A stretch of 64,000 bases of DNA from Zavarzinella sp. Lineage in GTDB: Bacteria; Planctomycetota; Planctomycetia; Gemmatales; Gemmataceae. Made by a program: the position numbers and the translations under genes. The notes under the pieces were generated by a model. That model ran no database searches, was not told the DNA's origin, and worked only from the letters and a program-made list of their open reading frames with translations. The DNA is taken from assembly GCA_041399155.1 (NCBI GenBank), contig JAWKTI010000002.1, positions 620,001 through 684,000 on the forward strand, given 5' to 3'. Positions 26,296 to 35,997 of this stretch are shown in pieces. Positions within the stretch are counted from its first letter, which is position 1, and the number at the start of each line of letters is the position of its first letter.

Positions 26296-29200
26296 ACTTT
26301 CAAATCCCCATTTTTGTGCAGGAAATCCATGGCAAGAATTACCTTGCCCGGCCATTGTTTTCGGAAGCACCTGCACGCACTGGTGGGCAGTTGAATAAAC
26401 TGTATCAGCGGTTGTCGCTTGATATTGTCCGCTTTCTGGAATCTCAAAGTAAAGAAGCCCGCCATGATCATATTGCCCGCCTGTCATTTGCACCTGTGAT
26501 ACAGCAGCATCGCGTAAAAATGAAGCTGGTACTTCGCACAGGTACAGTCGATTATCAGCAGTTTTTTGTCAGTTTTGAGCATCTGGGACGTAAACTGGTT
26601 TTCTCACCTAATTTTCAGGAACGTTGGTACGAAATCCCTCGCCAGCAGACACTGGAAAATGTGGTGACGGAGGCGATGCAGAAATATTGGCAATCGGTGG
26701 CACGGGAAGATGAGGATTTTTCTAACCAGGAAGTAACCCAGACGGCCATCATCGGCAAAGCGTGGGTGCATATTCTGGAAATTAATGCCAACATCCGCCA
26801 GACAATCCCCAAAGAAAAAACCAGCAACATGTTTATGCTGGGTGATGAAGCGCCCGTTGATGGGAATGAGGAATTACAACGGGTGGGGCATTGCCTGGAA
26901 GATTTATACCCGGATGAATTACTGCGTGCGGTGCAGCAGGATAGCCTGGTGGAGGAGCTGGTCGGTCGCCTGCAGGCCAGGCCTTTTTCTCCGGTGTTGC
27001 TGGTCGGCCCACGGATGGTGGGGAAAACCACCTTGATTCATGAGGCAGTTTTTCAGCGAAACAAGGGTCTGCAACGGCGAACAAGACAGGGCAATCTGTG
27101 GCATATTTCGCCACAGCGATTGATTTCCGGAATGTCCTATCTTGGTCAGTGGGAATCTCGCCTGCACGCGATTATGAAGGTGGCTCAGAAGCGGCAATTA
27201 ATCTTGTATTTCGACGATCTGGTAGGGCTGTTTCTGGCAGGCCGTACCAGCAATTCCACGTTGAATGTGGCCCAATTGCTGAAACCAGCGATGGAACGCC
27301 AGGAAATCCGCGTGCTGGCTGAGATTACGCCAGAGCAACTGCGTGTTTTACGCGAAATGGATCGTTCTTTTGCTGATCTTTTTCAAATATTACCAGTAGC
27401 GGAACCCACGGATGAACAGAACTGGCGGATTCTGTTAAGTCTGCAGCGCCACATGGAAGGCAAGTTTTCCTGTACCTTCGATCTGGATGTCCTGCCAACG
27501 ATTATTGATATCCAGAAACGCTATGAACGCACCGCCAGCTTCCCTGGAAAGGTGGCCCGTGTCATCAATCGTCTGGCTGTGCGAGCAGAATCGTCGCATA
27601 CAAGTACAACCAATCAGGATAAAGCCCCAACTGGTCGGGTGGTGATCGGTCGCGAACAGGTTCTGGACGATTTTCAGCAACAGTCGGGCTTGTCGCTGAA
27701 ATTGTTCGATACCACCACCAAATTGCCACGTCAGGCGATCTGGGAAGCACTGAAAAGCCAGATTATTCAACAGGATGAAGCCCTGCTGGCACTGGTAGAC
27801 ACGTTGGGGATAGTGAAAGCCCGGCTGAACGACCCGGATCGCCCTCTGGCATCGATGTTGTTTCTTGGCCCCACTGGCGTGGGGAAAACGGAAACCGCCA
27901 AAGCGCTGACCCGCTATCTCTTTGAAGACGAAAAAAAAATGCTTCGTTTCGACATGAACGAATATGTTCATGAGGGTGCAGCCGCCAAACTGGTGGGCAC
28001 CGTGGATTCACCAGAAGGATTGTTAACAGCAGCAATCCGCCGACAACCCTTTGCAGTGGTGCTGCTGGATGAAATCGAAAAAGCCCATCCTGAGGTGTTT
28101 GATCTGCTGCTGCAGGTACTTGGTGAAGGCCGTCTGACCGATTCGTTGGGCCGCACCGCAGATTTCACGAACTGCATCATCATTCTGACCTCAAATCTGG
28201 GTGTTACCGAAGCGGAAGCCCAGGTGGGATTCACACGCACCCGCGAACAGGCACGTGGCACCTATTTACGTTCCGCAGAACGGTTCTTCCGTCCGGAATT
28301 TTTCAATCGCCTCGACCGAATTATCCCGTTCGAGCGTCTCAGTCGGTCCAGTCTGGCAGAAATTGCCCGCAAATTAATGCTTAACGTCTTCGCCCGTCCG
28401 GGGTTACAGCAGCGTCAGTGTGTGATGGATGTTTCTGAAAATGCCCTGAATGTGGTGATTGAAAAAGGCTTCGACCCAGTTCTTGGTGCCCGGGCGATGA
28501 AACGTGCGGTCGAAAAACTGCTTACTCAGCCTGCTGCAACCCAGCTTGCTGCACAGCCACTTGAACATGTCTGTCTTGTGGCTGTTGATCAGCGGGTGGA
28601 CAATACCGCCGAATTAGATGTGAACATCCTGCCCATCCTTCCCGTTGCCCCACTGCCGATGGTGGGAGACCACAGTACCTGGAAACAGGCCACTTGGGAG
28701 AATCACCTCGACAATTTGCTGGAACAGGCGGATTTGTACCTGCAAAGTCTCCGCCCACGTGGGGCAATTTCCGCTACGGATGTGGCACCGGAAATCGAAA
28801 AGTATTTGCTGCTGAAAGAACTGATTGATGATGTGGAAGGGCGGTTTGGTGAATTGACAGATCACGATGAAATCCTGGACCGTGTAGAAATTTCATCGAT
28901 GACGATCAAAACCCCAACTGGCAAAAGGATTTCTCGTGATTTTGCGATCCGACTCAGTCAACCGATGAGTGCCTATTTTGCTGCCGAAGATATGCAACGT
29001 GCCATCGAAGAAATCCAACAGGAAAAAGAGAAACCGCACGGAAACACCCTTCAATATCAGGAACTGGTGCGGCGACTTTCCTTGTACGAATGGATTCGTG
29101 GTGCTGATCTGGAAAATGTTCCCTGTACTCTGATTCTTCAACCTTTCCCACGTGGGATCGATTCGGTTTACATGAATCGATTTGCGAATATTCTGTCTGC

Positions 29201-29621
29201 CACGCTGCAGGAATTATTGCTGGAGGTGAAAATTCGCGCTGCATCAAATAATTCGCTCGCACTGGTGCTGCAAATTCGTGGCTTTCACGCCACCAAAACT
29301 GCCGCACTGGAAGAAGGGATCCACATCTGGAGTGATCGATCGAAGAATATTTTCCCAATTCTGGTTAGATTACTCCCACGTGGGGTGGAATGGAATGCAG
29401 AAAATGAGAATATTTTCACAAGGACACTCCCCAAACCACTGCCACCAGTCGTGCGAACCTACACCGATTCTGGCTTGATCTGCGATATCCGTACCGGAAT
29501 GGTACTTTCGACCAAACTGGATTCGCCCAGCCTAGCCGATTTTCTACTCATTAACATTGAGCGAATGACAAATATAGTCCCCACGTTGCCTGCCGAACCA
29601 CCACCAGAGAATCTGCAATAA
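26292..29621 (+). CDS. Divergent double AAA+ ATPase fused to an RF2-like module without GGQ
   Basis: 1109 residues; the ATG overlaps the preceding stop by four bases. The N-terminal domain is unlike Clp_N. AAA domain 1 has GPRMVGKTT, a weakened Walker B (LILYFDDLVGLF, Glu to Asp), sensor-1 position LAEIT, and no arginine finger (SFADLFQIL). Domain 2 is intact (GPTGVGKTE, VVLLDEIEKAH, EFFNRLDRII, LGARAMKR), but the GYVG pore loop is replaced by GTVDSPEGLL. The last approximately 330 residues look like a release factor lacking domain 3: a helical part (LLLKELIDDVEGRFGEL), CTLILQPFPRGIDSVYMNRF, LQIRGFHATKTAALEEGIHI (G-x-x-A-x5-E-x-G-x-H), then VVRTYTDSGLICDIRTG, matching the R-S-Y-x-x-D-x-R-x-x-D-L-R-T-G signature of RF2. 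Confidence 0.82.
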   Translation: MNFQIPIFVQEIHGKNYLARPLFSEAPARTGGQLNKLYQRLSLDIVRFLESQSKEARHDHIARLSFAPVIQQHRVKMKLVLRTGTVDYQQFFVSFEHLGRKLVFSPNFQERWYEIPRQQTLENVVTEAMQKYWQSVAREDEDFSNQEVTQTAIIGKAWVHILEINANIRQTIPKEKTSNMFMLGDEAPVDGNEELQRVGHCLEDLYPDELLRAVQQDSLVEELVGRLQARPFSPVLLVGPRMVGKTTLIHEAVFQRNKGLQRRTRQGNLWHISPQRLISGMSYLGQWESRLHAIMKVAQKRQLILYFDDLVGLFLAGRTSNSTLNVAQLLKPAMERQEIRVLAEITPEQLRVLREMDRSFADLFQILPVAEPTDEQNWRILLSLQRHMEGKFSCTFDLDVLPTIIDIQKRYERTASFPGKVARVINRLAVRAESSHTSTTNQDKAPTGRVVIGREQVLDDFQQQSGLSLKLFDTTTKLPRQAIWEALKSQIIQQDEALLALVDTLGIVKARLNDPDRPLASMLFLGPTGVGKTETAKALTRYLFEDEKKMLRFDMNEYVHEGAAAKLVGTVDSPEGLLTAAIRRQPFAVVLLDEIEKAHPEVFDLLLQVLGEGRLTDSLGRTADFTNCIIILTSNLGVTEAEAQVGFTRTREQARGTYLRSAERFFRPEFFNRLDRIIPFERLSRSSLAEIARKLMLNVFARPGLQQRQCVMDVSENALNVVIEKGFDPVLGARAMKRAVEKLLTQPAATQLAAQPLEHVCLVAVDQRVDNTAELDVNILPILPVAPLPMVGDHSTWKQATWENHLDNLLEQADLYLQSLRPRGAISATDVAPEIEKYLLLKELIDDVEGRFGELTDHDEILDRVEISSMTIKTPTGKRISRDFAIRLSQPMSAYFAAEDMQRAIEEIQQEKEKPHGNTLQYQELVRRLSLYEWIRGADLENVPCTLILQPFPRGIDSVYMNRFANILSATLQELLLEVKIRAASNNSLALVLQIRGFHATKTAALEEGIHIWSDRSKNIFPILVRLLPRGVEWNAENENIFTRTLPKPLPPVVRTYTDSGLICDIRTGMVLSTKLDSPSLADFLLINIERMTNIVPTLPAEPPPENLQ

Positions 29622-29637
29622 CCCACGAGCACCGATC

Positions 29638-31923
29638 ATGCCATCCCGCAAGCACCACGTACTGATGATCGAAGATTCTGCCGGACAGTTTACCGCACTG
29701 TCATTGGAAGAAAATCCGCTGGCTGGGTACGGTGCCACTTATCGTGAAGCCCGCAAGGATCTGGAAAAGTATCTCGGCTGGCGACAATCACATTATCCTT
29801 GGATGGCGTTGCCAAACTTCCACAACCCAGAGTTGCAACGCTTTAAAATTGAGGTTCGGCCTGAATTTCGTGACCACAGGCGGGTTTATCCATGTCTTGC
29901 GGCGCTGCCAATCCACATTTTGTGCGTCACCGGCAAAGATGAATCTGGTCAGCAGATTGGCATTCTGCCCTTGCTGCAAACCTCGTTTACATTCCATAAA
30001 CCTGGAGAAATCAAGAAGTTAGCAATTCGCTACAGCATGCAAAAACTGGCAGGCTTGCCACCTGCCGACCTGCAGAAATTTCTGTTGCCACAAAAATATG
30101 AAATCGACCAGGTTCAGGTGCGGTACAAAGAACTCGATATGCGGCACTTCCTGGCCCCACAACACCCCACACTGGATGCAATTGCCGACCCACTGGGTGA
30201 AAAATCCCGCCGTCGCATGCTGGCACGCGCGTGGGAACGCGACTTAGAATTAAAGTCCCTTACCAACAAGATATTAAAGGAAAAAGCCAGCATTCTGTTA
30301 GTGGGAGAATCGGGTGTGGGCAAGACCGCCTTGATTGCTCAGGCAGTTCAAGTCTGCGAAAACTTTTTCGCCAGCGAAGCGAAAGCTCAGGGAATGGCAA
30401 AATCGGGCCACCGATTCTGGCAGACTTCCGCAGGCCGGATTATTTCCGGGATGCGTTATCTGGGGCAGTGGGAAGCCCGCGTCGAACAATTAATCGCTGA
30501 ATTGAGTGAAATCCAAGGTGTGCTGTGTGTGGAAAAGTTGCTGGAACTGGTCCGCACTGGTGGTACCGGGCCCACCGACAGCGTTGCAGCTTTTCTGATG
30601 CCATATATGGCACGTGGTGAACTACGTTTAATCGGGGAGGCCAGCCCCACCGAACTGGATGCCTGTCGTCGGCTGCTGCCGGGGTTTGCCGACATGATGC
30701 AAATCGTCAATCTGGCACCATTTCAGGCTGCCACTGCAGAACGAGTGCTGGATCAGCAGTTCACCACCGCCCAAACCAGCAACCATTTTGAACTGGATTC
30801 TGGTGTCAGCAGGCGGATAGTCCAACTGCACCAGCGATTCATGCCTTACCACGTTCTTCCGGGTGCCGCAACCCGCTTTGCCCGCGAACTGATCGACACC
30901 ACTATTCAGCAATCTCGCACCAACATCAATGTGGCCAACGTGGTGGAGCGTTTTCAACAACGCACAGGATTGCCAGAGATTTTTCTGCGGGAAGACCTCA
31001 CGTTAAAGGAACAATCGGTGGTGGATTATTTTGAATCGCGGGTACTGGCACAGCCCCAGGCAGTGCGGGAAGCAGCCAAAGTGATCACCACCTTCAAAGC
31101 TGGTCTCAATGACCCCCAAAGACCACTGGGGGTACTACTGTTTGTTGGTCCCACGGGTGTGGGCAAAACAGCACTGGCAGAATCGATTTCGCAATATCTG
31201 TTTGGGGCAAGGACCGATCAGCCTGCCGACCGCAAACAATCCCGCCTGATCCGACTGGATATGAGTGAATTTGGTGGTTATGATGCTGCTACCCGCCTGC
31301 TTGGCTCCCCATATGGTGAACCAGGAACACTGATCCGGCAAATTCGCCAGCAGCCATTTATGGTGGTACTGCTGGATGAAATTGAAAAAGCGTCTTCAGA
31401 CATTTTTGATATTCTGCTGAGTCTCTTTGATGAAGGCCGGTTAACCGACCGCTTTGGACGGGTGACTGAATTTCGTAGTTCACTGATTATCATGACTTCC
31501 AACATTGGCGCAGACCAGTCCCGCGGTTTTGGTTTTGCCGATGTAGACGGTTTGCCGGAATCGCACTTTCGCGATCAGGTCATGCGCTATTTTCGACCAG
31601 AGTTTTACAATCGTCTTGATTCCGTGATCAGTTTTCAGCCATTACAGCCCGAAAGTATTGTGAAAATTACCCAGAGGGAACTTGGATTTGTCGAAAAGCG
31701 GGAAGGAATTGCCCAGCGGGGGTTGAAGATTAATTGGCACCCAGATGTTGTAGCGATGCTGGCAAAAAATGGGTTTGATATCCGCTATGGTGCCCGCCCC
31801 CTGCAACGGGCAATTGAAAGGGAAGTCATTTCGCCATTGGCACAATGGCTCCTGGATCACGAACATGTTTCCCAGCGAACTGTTGAGGCATTGCTGCTGA
31901 ACAACCGGATTGTATTTCAATAG
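29638..31923 (+). CDS. Divergent double AAA+ ATPase, third of the operon
   Basis: 761 residues, starting 16 bases after the previous stop. The N-terminal approximately 185 residues begin MPSRKHHVLMIEDSAGQFTA and have no Clp_N repeats. AAA domain 1 keeps Walker A (GESGVGKT), but Walker B is GVLCVEKLLEL (Asp-Glu to Glu-Lys), and the finger region is GFADMMQIV, without Arg. Its pore loop keeps an aromatic (SGMRYLGQWE). Domain 2 has GPTGVGKTA, VVLLDEIEKAS, EFYNRLDSVI and YGARPLQRAIE. The GYVG loop is shortened to GSPYGEPGTL. It has no release-factor-like tail. Tight spacing through four genes says it is co-expressed with them; the three ATPases could form a mixed ring. Confidence 0.88.
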   Translation: MPSRKHHVLMIEDSAGQFTALSLEENPLAGYGATYREARKDLEKYLGWRQSHYPWMALPNFHNPELQRFKIEVRPEFRDHRRVYPCLAALPIHILCVTGKDESGQQIGILPLLQTSFTFHKPGEIKKLAIRYSMQKLAGLPPADLQKFLLPQKYEIDQVQVRYKELDMRHFLAPQHPTLDAIADPLGEKSRRRMLARAWERDLELKSLTNKILKEKASILLVGESGVGKTALIAQAVQVCENFFASEAKAQGMAKSGHRFWQTSAGRIISGMRYLGQWEARVEQLIAELSEIQGVLCVEKLLELVRTGGTGPTDSVAAFLMPYMARGELRLIGEASPTELDACRRLLPGFADMMQIVNLAPFQAATAERVLDQQFTTAQTSNHFELDSGVSRRIVQLHQRFMPYHVLPGAATRFARELIDTTIQQSRTNINVANVVERFQQRTGLPEIFLREDLTLKEQSVVDYFESRVLAQPQAVREAAKVITTFKAGLNDPQRPLGVLLFVGPTGVGKTALAESISQYLFGARTDQPADRKQSRLIRLDMSEFGGYDAATRLLGSPYGEPGTLIRQIRQQPFMVVLLDEIEKASSDIFDILLSLFDEGRLTDRFGRVTEFRSSLIIMTSNIGADQSRGFGFADVDGLPESHFRDQVMRYFRPEFYNRLDSVISFQPLQPESIVKITQRELGFVEKREGIAQRGLKINWHPDVVAMLAKNGFDIRYGARPLQRAIEREVISPLAQWLLDHEHVSQRTVEALLLNNRIVFQ

Positions 31924-32050
31924 TGCAGACGATTAATTGAAATCGGCGACCGAATTGGATGTCAATCATAATTCGACGTTGTATTGAAGAAAGAATTCGA
32001 ACGGTTGCAATTGTTGTCGAGAGAATTGAAAATAATCCTCCACAAGCATC

Positions 32051-34208
32051 TTACGGTTCGCAGACTATACGAAATCCGACATCAGAACGACCCATGTAGT
32101 TTATGAATGCCCGACGATCGTTGTATGTAGTGAACTGAGAGTGGTAACACCCCCCACGATAAACTCGCAGTTTTGCTTGCCGATTTGCCGTACCTGCAGG
32201 ATCAACATGCACACCAGGCGGATATTCGCCGAAATAATCGGCACACCATTCTGCAACATTTCCCAGGCAATCGAATAAGCCCCACGCATTTGGTTGCAAT
32301 TGCCCAGTAGGGTGGGGGTGCATGTTTGAATTTTTCGTCAGCCAGGCAATATTCAGCCATCGCTCCGGATGACTTTGGACTTCTGGCGGAAACCTGGACG
32401 CCACACCCGCCCGTGCAGCCCATTCCCACTCCGCTTCGGTGGGCAGGCGATAGGTTCGTTGTTCCACTTTCGAAAGCCAATTGCAAAACAACAACGCTTC
32501 CGAATGAGTTATGTGGACAACTGGATCATCCAGACTGGCAGGAGTGTAGCCTGGATTATCACAGTGAATCCCAGGCACAACTACCTGCTTCTCAATTGTG
32601 CTGTTTCCGGAAGTTTCTGTTCGATACCACACGCCTTTATTGATATTTTCCATGTATGTTGTTCGTTTTTCCGCCTGAATGAACTGTTGAAATTGTCTGC
32701 GTGTAATCTCACGTGTACCAATCAAGTATGGTTTTGAAATAACCACTTCCGACATCGTTTCTGGTCCAATCAGATAGCGTCCAGGTGGGATGATCACCAT
32801 CTCAATACCGAATCTGTTTGTCATAGTCGGTTGAATCTGAACGTATTCTGCCCACTTTGTTTGCAATTGCTTCGCTTCATCACGAGTCATCGGCAGCACA
32901 CCTGCTCCGGGTGCAGGGTGGTAAATCGAAGGCATCGGCCCACGTTCGATAGGAATAATTTCTGGATCCTGGTTTACTGAGACAACAGGTTCCTGAATTG
33001 GCCTCAATTTGCGAAATACAGCTTCTGAAGCCAGCCAGATGATCATTAATGCGACAAAACCACCCACCCAAAGTGAGGTCATTCGCATCCTATTTGGTTT
33101 TCTATTCCCAATTCGATCAATCGCTTTGATCACCTGACTGGCATCTGAAAAACGATCTTCTGGACTGTTGGCAAGCAAACTTACCAGTAGACCACGTACT
33201 TGTTCAGGAATAGAGTAAGTGCGACAGTGATGATCGAAATTAAATGCGGTATTTCTTGGATATACTTTGCCCGTTAACAGATACCAGCAGGTACAACCCA
33301 AACTGAACAGATCGGCACGCGCATCCACCGCATGGGGATTATCGCACTGTTCCGGTGCCATGTATGATTGGGTTCCCAATTGCTGATTCACCCGCGTAAT
33401 TGAATCTTCCGATGTTGTACAAGGCGCTTCCGTAGCAGTGTGGTCATTAGTTGGGTCTGGTATGCCATGAATCGTTGCCAGCCCTAAATCAAGTATCTTT
33501 ACCACCCCACTGGAAGTGAGCATGACATTGGATGGCTTAATATCACGATGCACCAAACCCGCTTCATGTGCATCATGCAGGCCACTGGCAATCTGACGAG
33601 CGATTTCTAATACTTTGCCTGCAGCAAATGGACCGTGTTTCTGCACCATGTCTTTCAATGTGCTGCCTACAATCAGTTCCATCGCCAGATAATACATGCC
33701 ATCACATTCACCTGCATCATAAGCAGTGATTAAATTGATGTGGCGACATTTCCCTGCGGCTTGCATCTCCCTTAGAAATCTGATGGCGCATTCCGGGTGA
33801 TGCATCTGACTGGGGGCAATTACTTTTACGGCACAGTGATTGGCAAGACGCAGGTGGATCGCACGATACACGACTCCCATCCCGCCTGAGCCGATCTTTT
33901 CCTGAATTTCATAATCGCGAATACGGGTTCCGCGTGGTAACTCAAATTCCGGCTTTGGGACATTCTGCCACGTAGCGAGAAGCGGGAACATCTGTTGACG
34001 CACGCCAGAAACTGTCTGAAAATCGGTTGGTAGCGGAAGCAGGAGTTGTTGAAGCAGGTGATCTTGTTGCCCGTTGAAACTGTGTAACTTCTGCACACTG
34101 GAGGCAAGTATCCAAATGACCTTCGATGAACACTATCTCGGCATCGTGCACCAATCCGCAAGAGTACTGCCGAAGAACCTCATCTTCGGGACAGGTGGTT
34201 GTCTGCAT
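32051..34208 (-). CDS. Ser/Thr protein kinase with a C-terminal FGE-sulfatase domain; 5' end frameshifted
   Basis: The kinase part has IGSGGMGVVYRAIH, AVKVIA, HRDIKPSNVML, DLGLATIH, a GTQSYMAPEQ activation segment and ADLFSLGCT. A membrane span follows (SLWVGGFVALMIIWLA), then a 230-residue FGE/SUMF1-type domain: GTREITRRQFQQF, YRLPTEAEWEWAARAG, LGNVAEWCADYFG, YRGGCYH and SDVGFRIV. An open frame for the kinase runs only from a GTG at 34096, but an ATG at 34208 gives a zinc-finger leader of the anti-sigma type (EGHLDTCLQCAE) in another frame. Deleting one A near 34091 joins them, as CAE-LHSFNGQ. Planctomycete kinases usually start with such a leader, so I read one gene with a one-base insertion. 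It diverges from a small exported-protein gene. Confidence 0.85.
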
Positions 34209-34429
34209 GGAATTTTTCTCATCTCTGGCAGCAATCTAGCAATGAATCCACAATCTGCATGTGCTGTTCGCTTCAATTCTACAGTATCCAGCCCATCTGA
34301 ATGTCAGTTTTTATTGAAGAAAAAGAAATAAATTTCGCGTAAGATAGTTTCGTTTAAGTAGGTGTGAATCAGTTTGCACTCTCCGAATAATGCAATGATT
34401 CCGCTCAATTCTTTCAATGGAGTTATCAG

Positions 34430-34782
34430 ATGAAAGGTATTTTATTGTTGTCTCGTTCGATGATTGTTATTTTCGCATTTGCATGCTTATTTGCAGGGGA
34501 ATCCGCTGTACAAGCTCAGCCCAAGGTGCCAGTTGTTGAGCGATTCGCAGGTAAGGTACCAAAATCAACAACAACACACTGACTGTTCAAGTGGATAATG
34601 GTACCAAGACAGTCAATCTCAATGAATTTGATGAAATCACATATATTAAGCGTGGTCGTGAAGTTCCGTTTAATATTAATGATGCAGAACTCCGAAAGCT
34701 GAAAATTACCATTGAGAGGACGGTAGAAGAAGATAAAAATGGCAAAAAGAAGCGAAAACTCAAGATTACAATTTCAACCTGA
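34430..34782 (+). pseudogene. Small exported protein with a frameshift
   Basis: ATG 34430, with GGAG 7-10 bases upstream, opens a signal-peptide-like stretch (LLSRSMIVIFAFACLFAGESAVQA) and stops at 34583 after AGKVPKSTTTH. In another frame the coding continues as KINNNTLTVQVDNGTKTVNL and on to RGREVPFNINDAELRKLKI, a beta-rich, Lys-rich domain. Adding one base near 34560 would fuse them into a protein of about 115 residues. No family recognised. It lies between the kinase-FGE gene and the ECF sigma factor. Confidence 0.55.
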
Positions 34783-34820
34783 TCAATGAATTACTGAGAT
34801 AAGATTGTCGATTTTTTGAA

Positions 34821-35402
34821 TTAAGCAAGTTCTTCACGTAGTCTTCGCAATACCCGTGATTTGGCCTGGTAGACAGCATTGGCATTCATTCCCAGTTCTG
34901 CACCTGCATCAGCAGCACTGATCCCATCAATGGTGGTCCGCCAGAATGCTTTCCAGGTTGCCTCATTAAAATCTTCCCGAATCATTTCCAGGGTGCGGTG
35001 AATGATACCCTGATCTACTGCCTCGTTCTCCTCTTCGGGTTCTGTTTCCGGCAGCAATTGGTTCAGGTTCAGAACATGTTCTGTCAAGGCAATCTCGTGC
35101 TGATTTGCTTTTTTACGACAGTGGTCAATAATCCGGTTGCGAGTGATCGTCCAAAGCCAGGCTCGAAAACTGCCTGATTCCGTGGTGCGTTCAAAAGAGC
35201 CGATTTTTTTCCATACCGCTTGCCAAACCTCCTGCACAATGTCCTGTATACTGCTCGATTCGATGCGGGCACGCTGACCCCAATGGAAAAGTAGTGGGCT
35301 GTAAATCAGCACGATACGGTGCCACGCATTTTGATCTGCTGCCCTGACTTTTTCGATCAATGTCAATGATGTGGCATTTGATGACTGTTCGAGATTGTTC
35401 AA
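34821..35402 (-). CDS. ECF-type RNA polymerase sigma factor
   Basis: 193 residues. Sigma region 2 is visible as the segment from IQDIVQEVWQAVWKKI to FRAWLWTITRNRIIDHCRK. Sigma-4 is TLEMIREDFNEATWKAF, GISAADAGAELGMNANAVY and AKSRVLRRLREEL. The start is a TTG at 35400-35402 preceded by GGGAGGGG, so the ribosome-binding site decides it. The GMNANAVYQAKSRVLRRLR helix-turn-helix and the insertion between regions 2 and 4 fit sigma factors that accompany planctomycete kinases. It lies upstream of the kinase-FGE gene on the same strand and may act with it. Confidence 0.92.
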   Translation of the reverse strand: MNNLEQSSNATSLTLIEKVRAADQNAWHRIVLIYSPLLFHWGQRARIESSSIQDIVQEVWQAVWKKIGSFERTTESGSFRAWLWTITRNRIIDHCRKKANQHEIALTEHVLNLNQLLPETEPEEENEAVDQGIIHRTLEMIREDFNEATWKAFWRTTIDGISAADAGAELGMNANAVYQAKSRVLRRLREELA

Positions 35403-35573
35403 TTTACCCCTCCCAAGTCAACCAGCACAGGAAATTTCCCGATATTCAACATACTGAAATGATAGTGCGGATAAATATGAATAATTCATCATCTTATCTT
35501 GGAGTGGAAGATTTTTTAGATGAAAATAAACTCGTTTCTGGCTGAAAATGCCAAAAAGGAGATTCCTGGTGGA

Positions 35574-35948
35574 TTATCCCTTCTTATACACTTCTTTGGG
35601 ATCGAAGATCGGTGTGCCTAGTACAACGAGTTCGTTGTCATTTAGCTGGCGATAGAAGCAACTCTGGAAGCCATCGTGGCAGGCCGCACCACCTACCTGG
35701 GTCACTTTCAACAGACTTGTGTCGGCATCGCAATCGATTAAAATCTCATGCACGTGCTGCACATTGCCACTTTCTTCGCCCTTACGCCATAAGCGGTTAC
35801 GGCTACGACTAAAGTAGCACGCTCTTTGCGTGCGTACAGTTTCATCAAAGGCTTCCTGGTTCATCCAGGCCAGCATCAGCACCACACCCGTGGCCTGATC
35901 CTGGGCAATCACCGGCACTAAGCCGCCGGACTTCTGAAAATCGATCAT
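35574..35948 (-). CDS. hisI: Phosphoribosyl-AMP cyclohydrolase
   Basis: Third step of histidine synthesis: opens the adenine ring of phosphoribosyl-AMP. The 124 residues are the normal length of the single-domain enzyme, without the HisE half. Motifs are VLMLAWMNQEAFDET, YFSRSRNRLWRKGE, the metal-binding IDCDADTSLLKV and the zinc Cys in GGAACHDGFQSCFYR. No other his gene is adjacent, and it lies 49 bases upstream of the SGNH hydrolase stop on the same strand. Confidence 0.95.
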   Translation of the reverse strand: MIDFQKSGGLVPVIAQDQATGVVLMLAWMNQEAFDETVRTQRACYFSRSRNRLWRKGEESGNVQHVHEILIDCDADTSLLKVTQVGGAACHDGFQSCFYRQLNDNELVVLGTPIFDPKEVYKKG

Positions 35949-35997
35949 CAGCTACTCAAATCTGTTGTTTCTACCCCACCGTGGGGAGAAAGTGAAA

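Noticed and set aside
22952..31923. Possible type VI secretion ClpV cluster
   Set aside because: No other T6SS gene (tssB, tssC, hcp, vgrG) is present, and the ATPases lack the ClpV N-terminal domain; release-factor-like partners are not part of T6SS.
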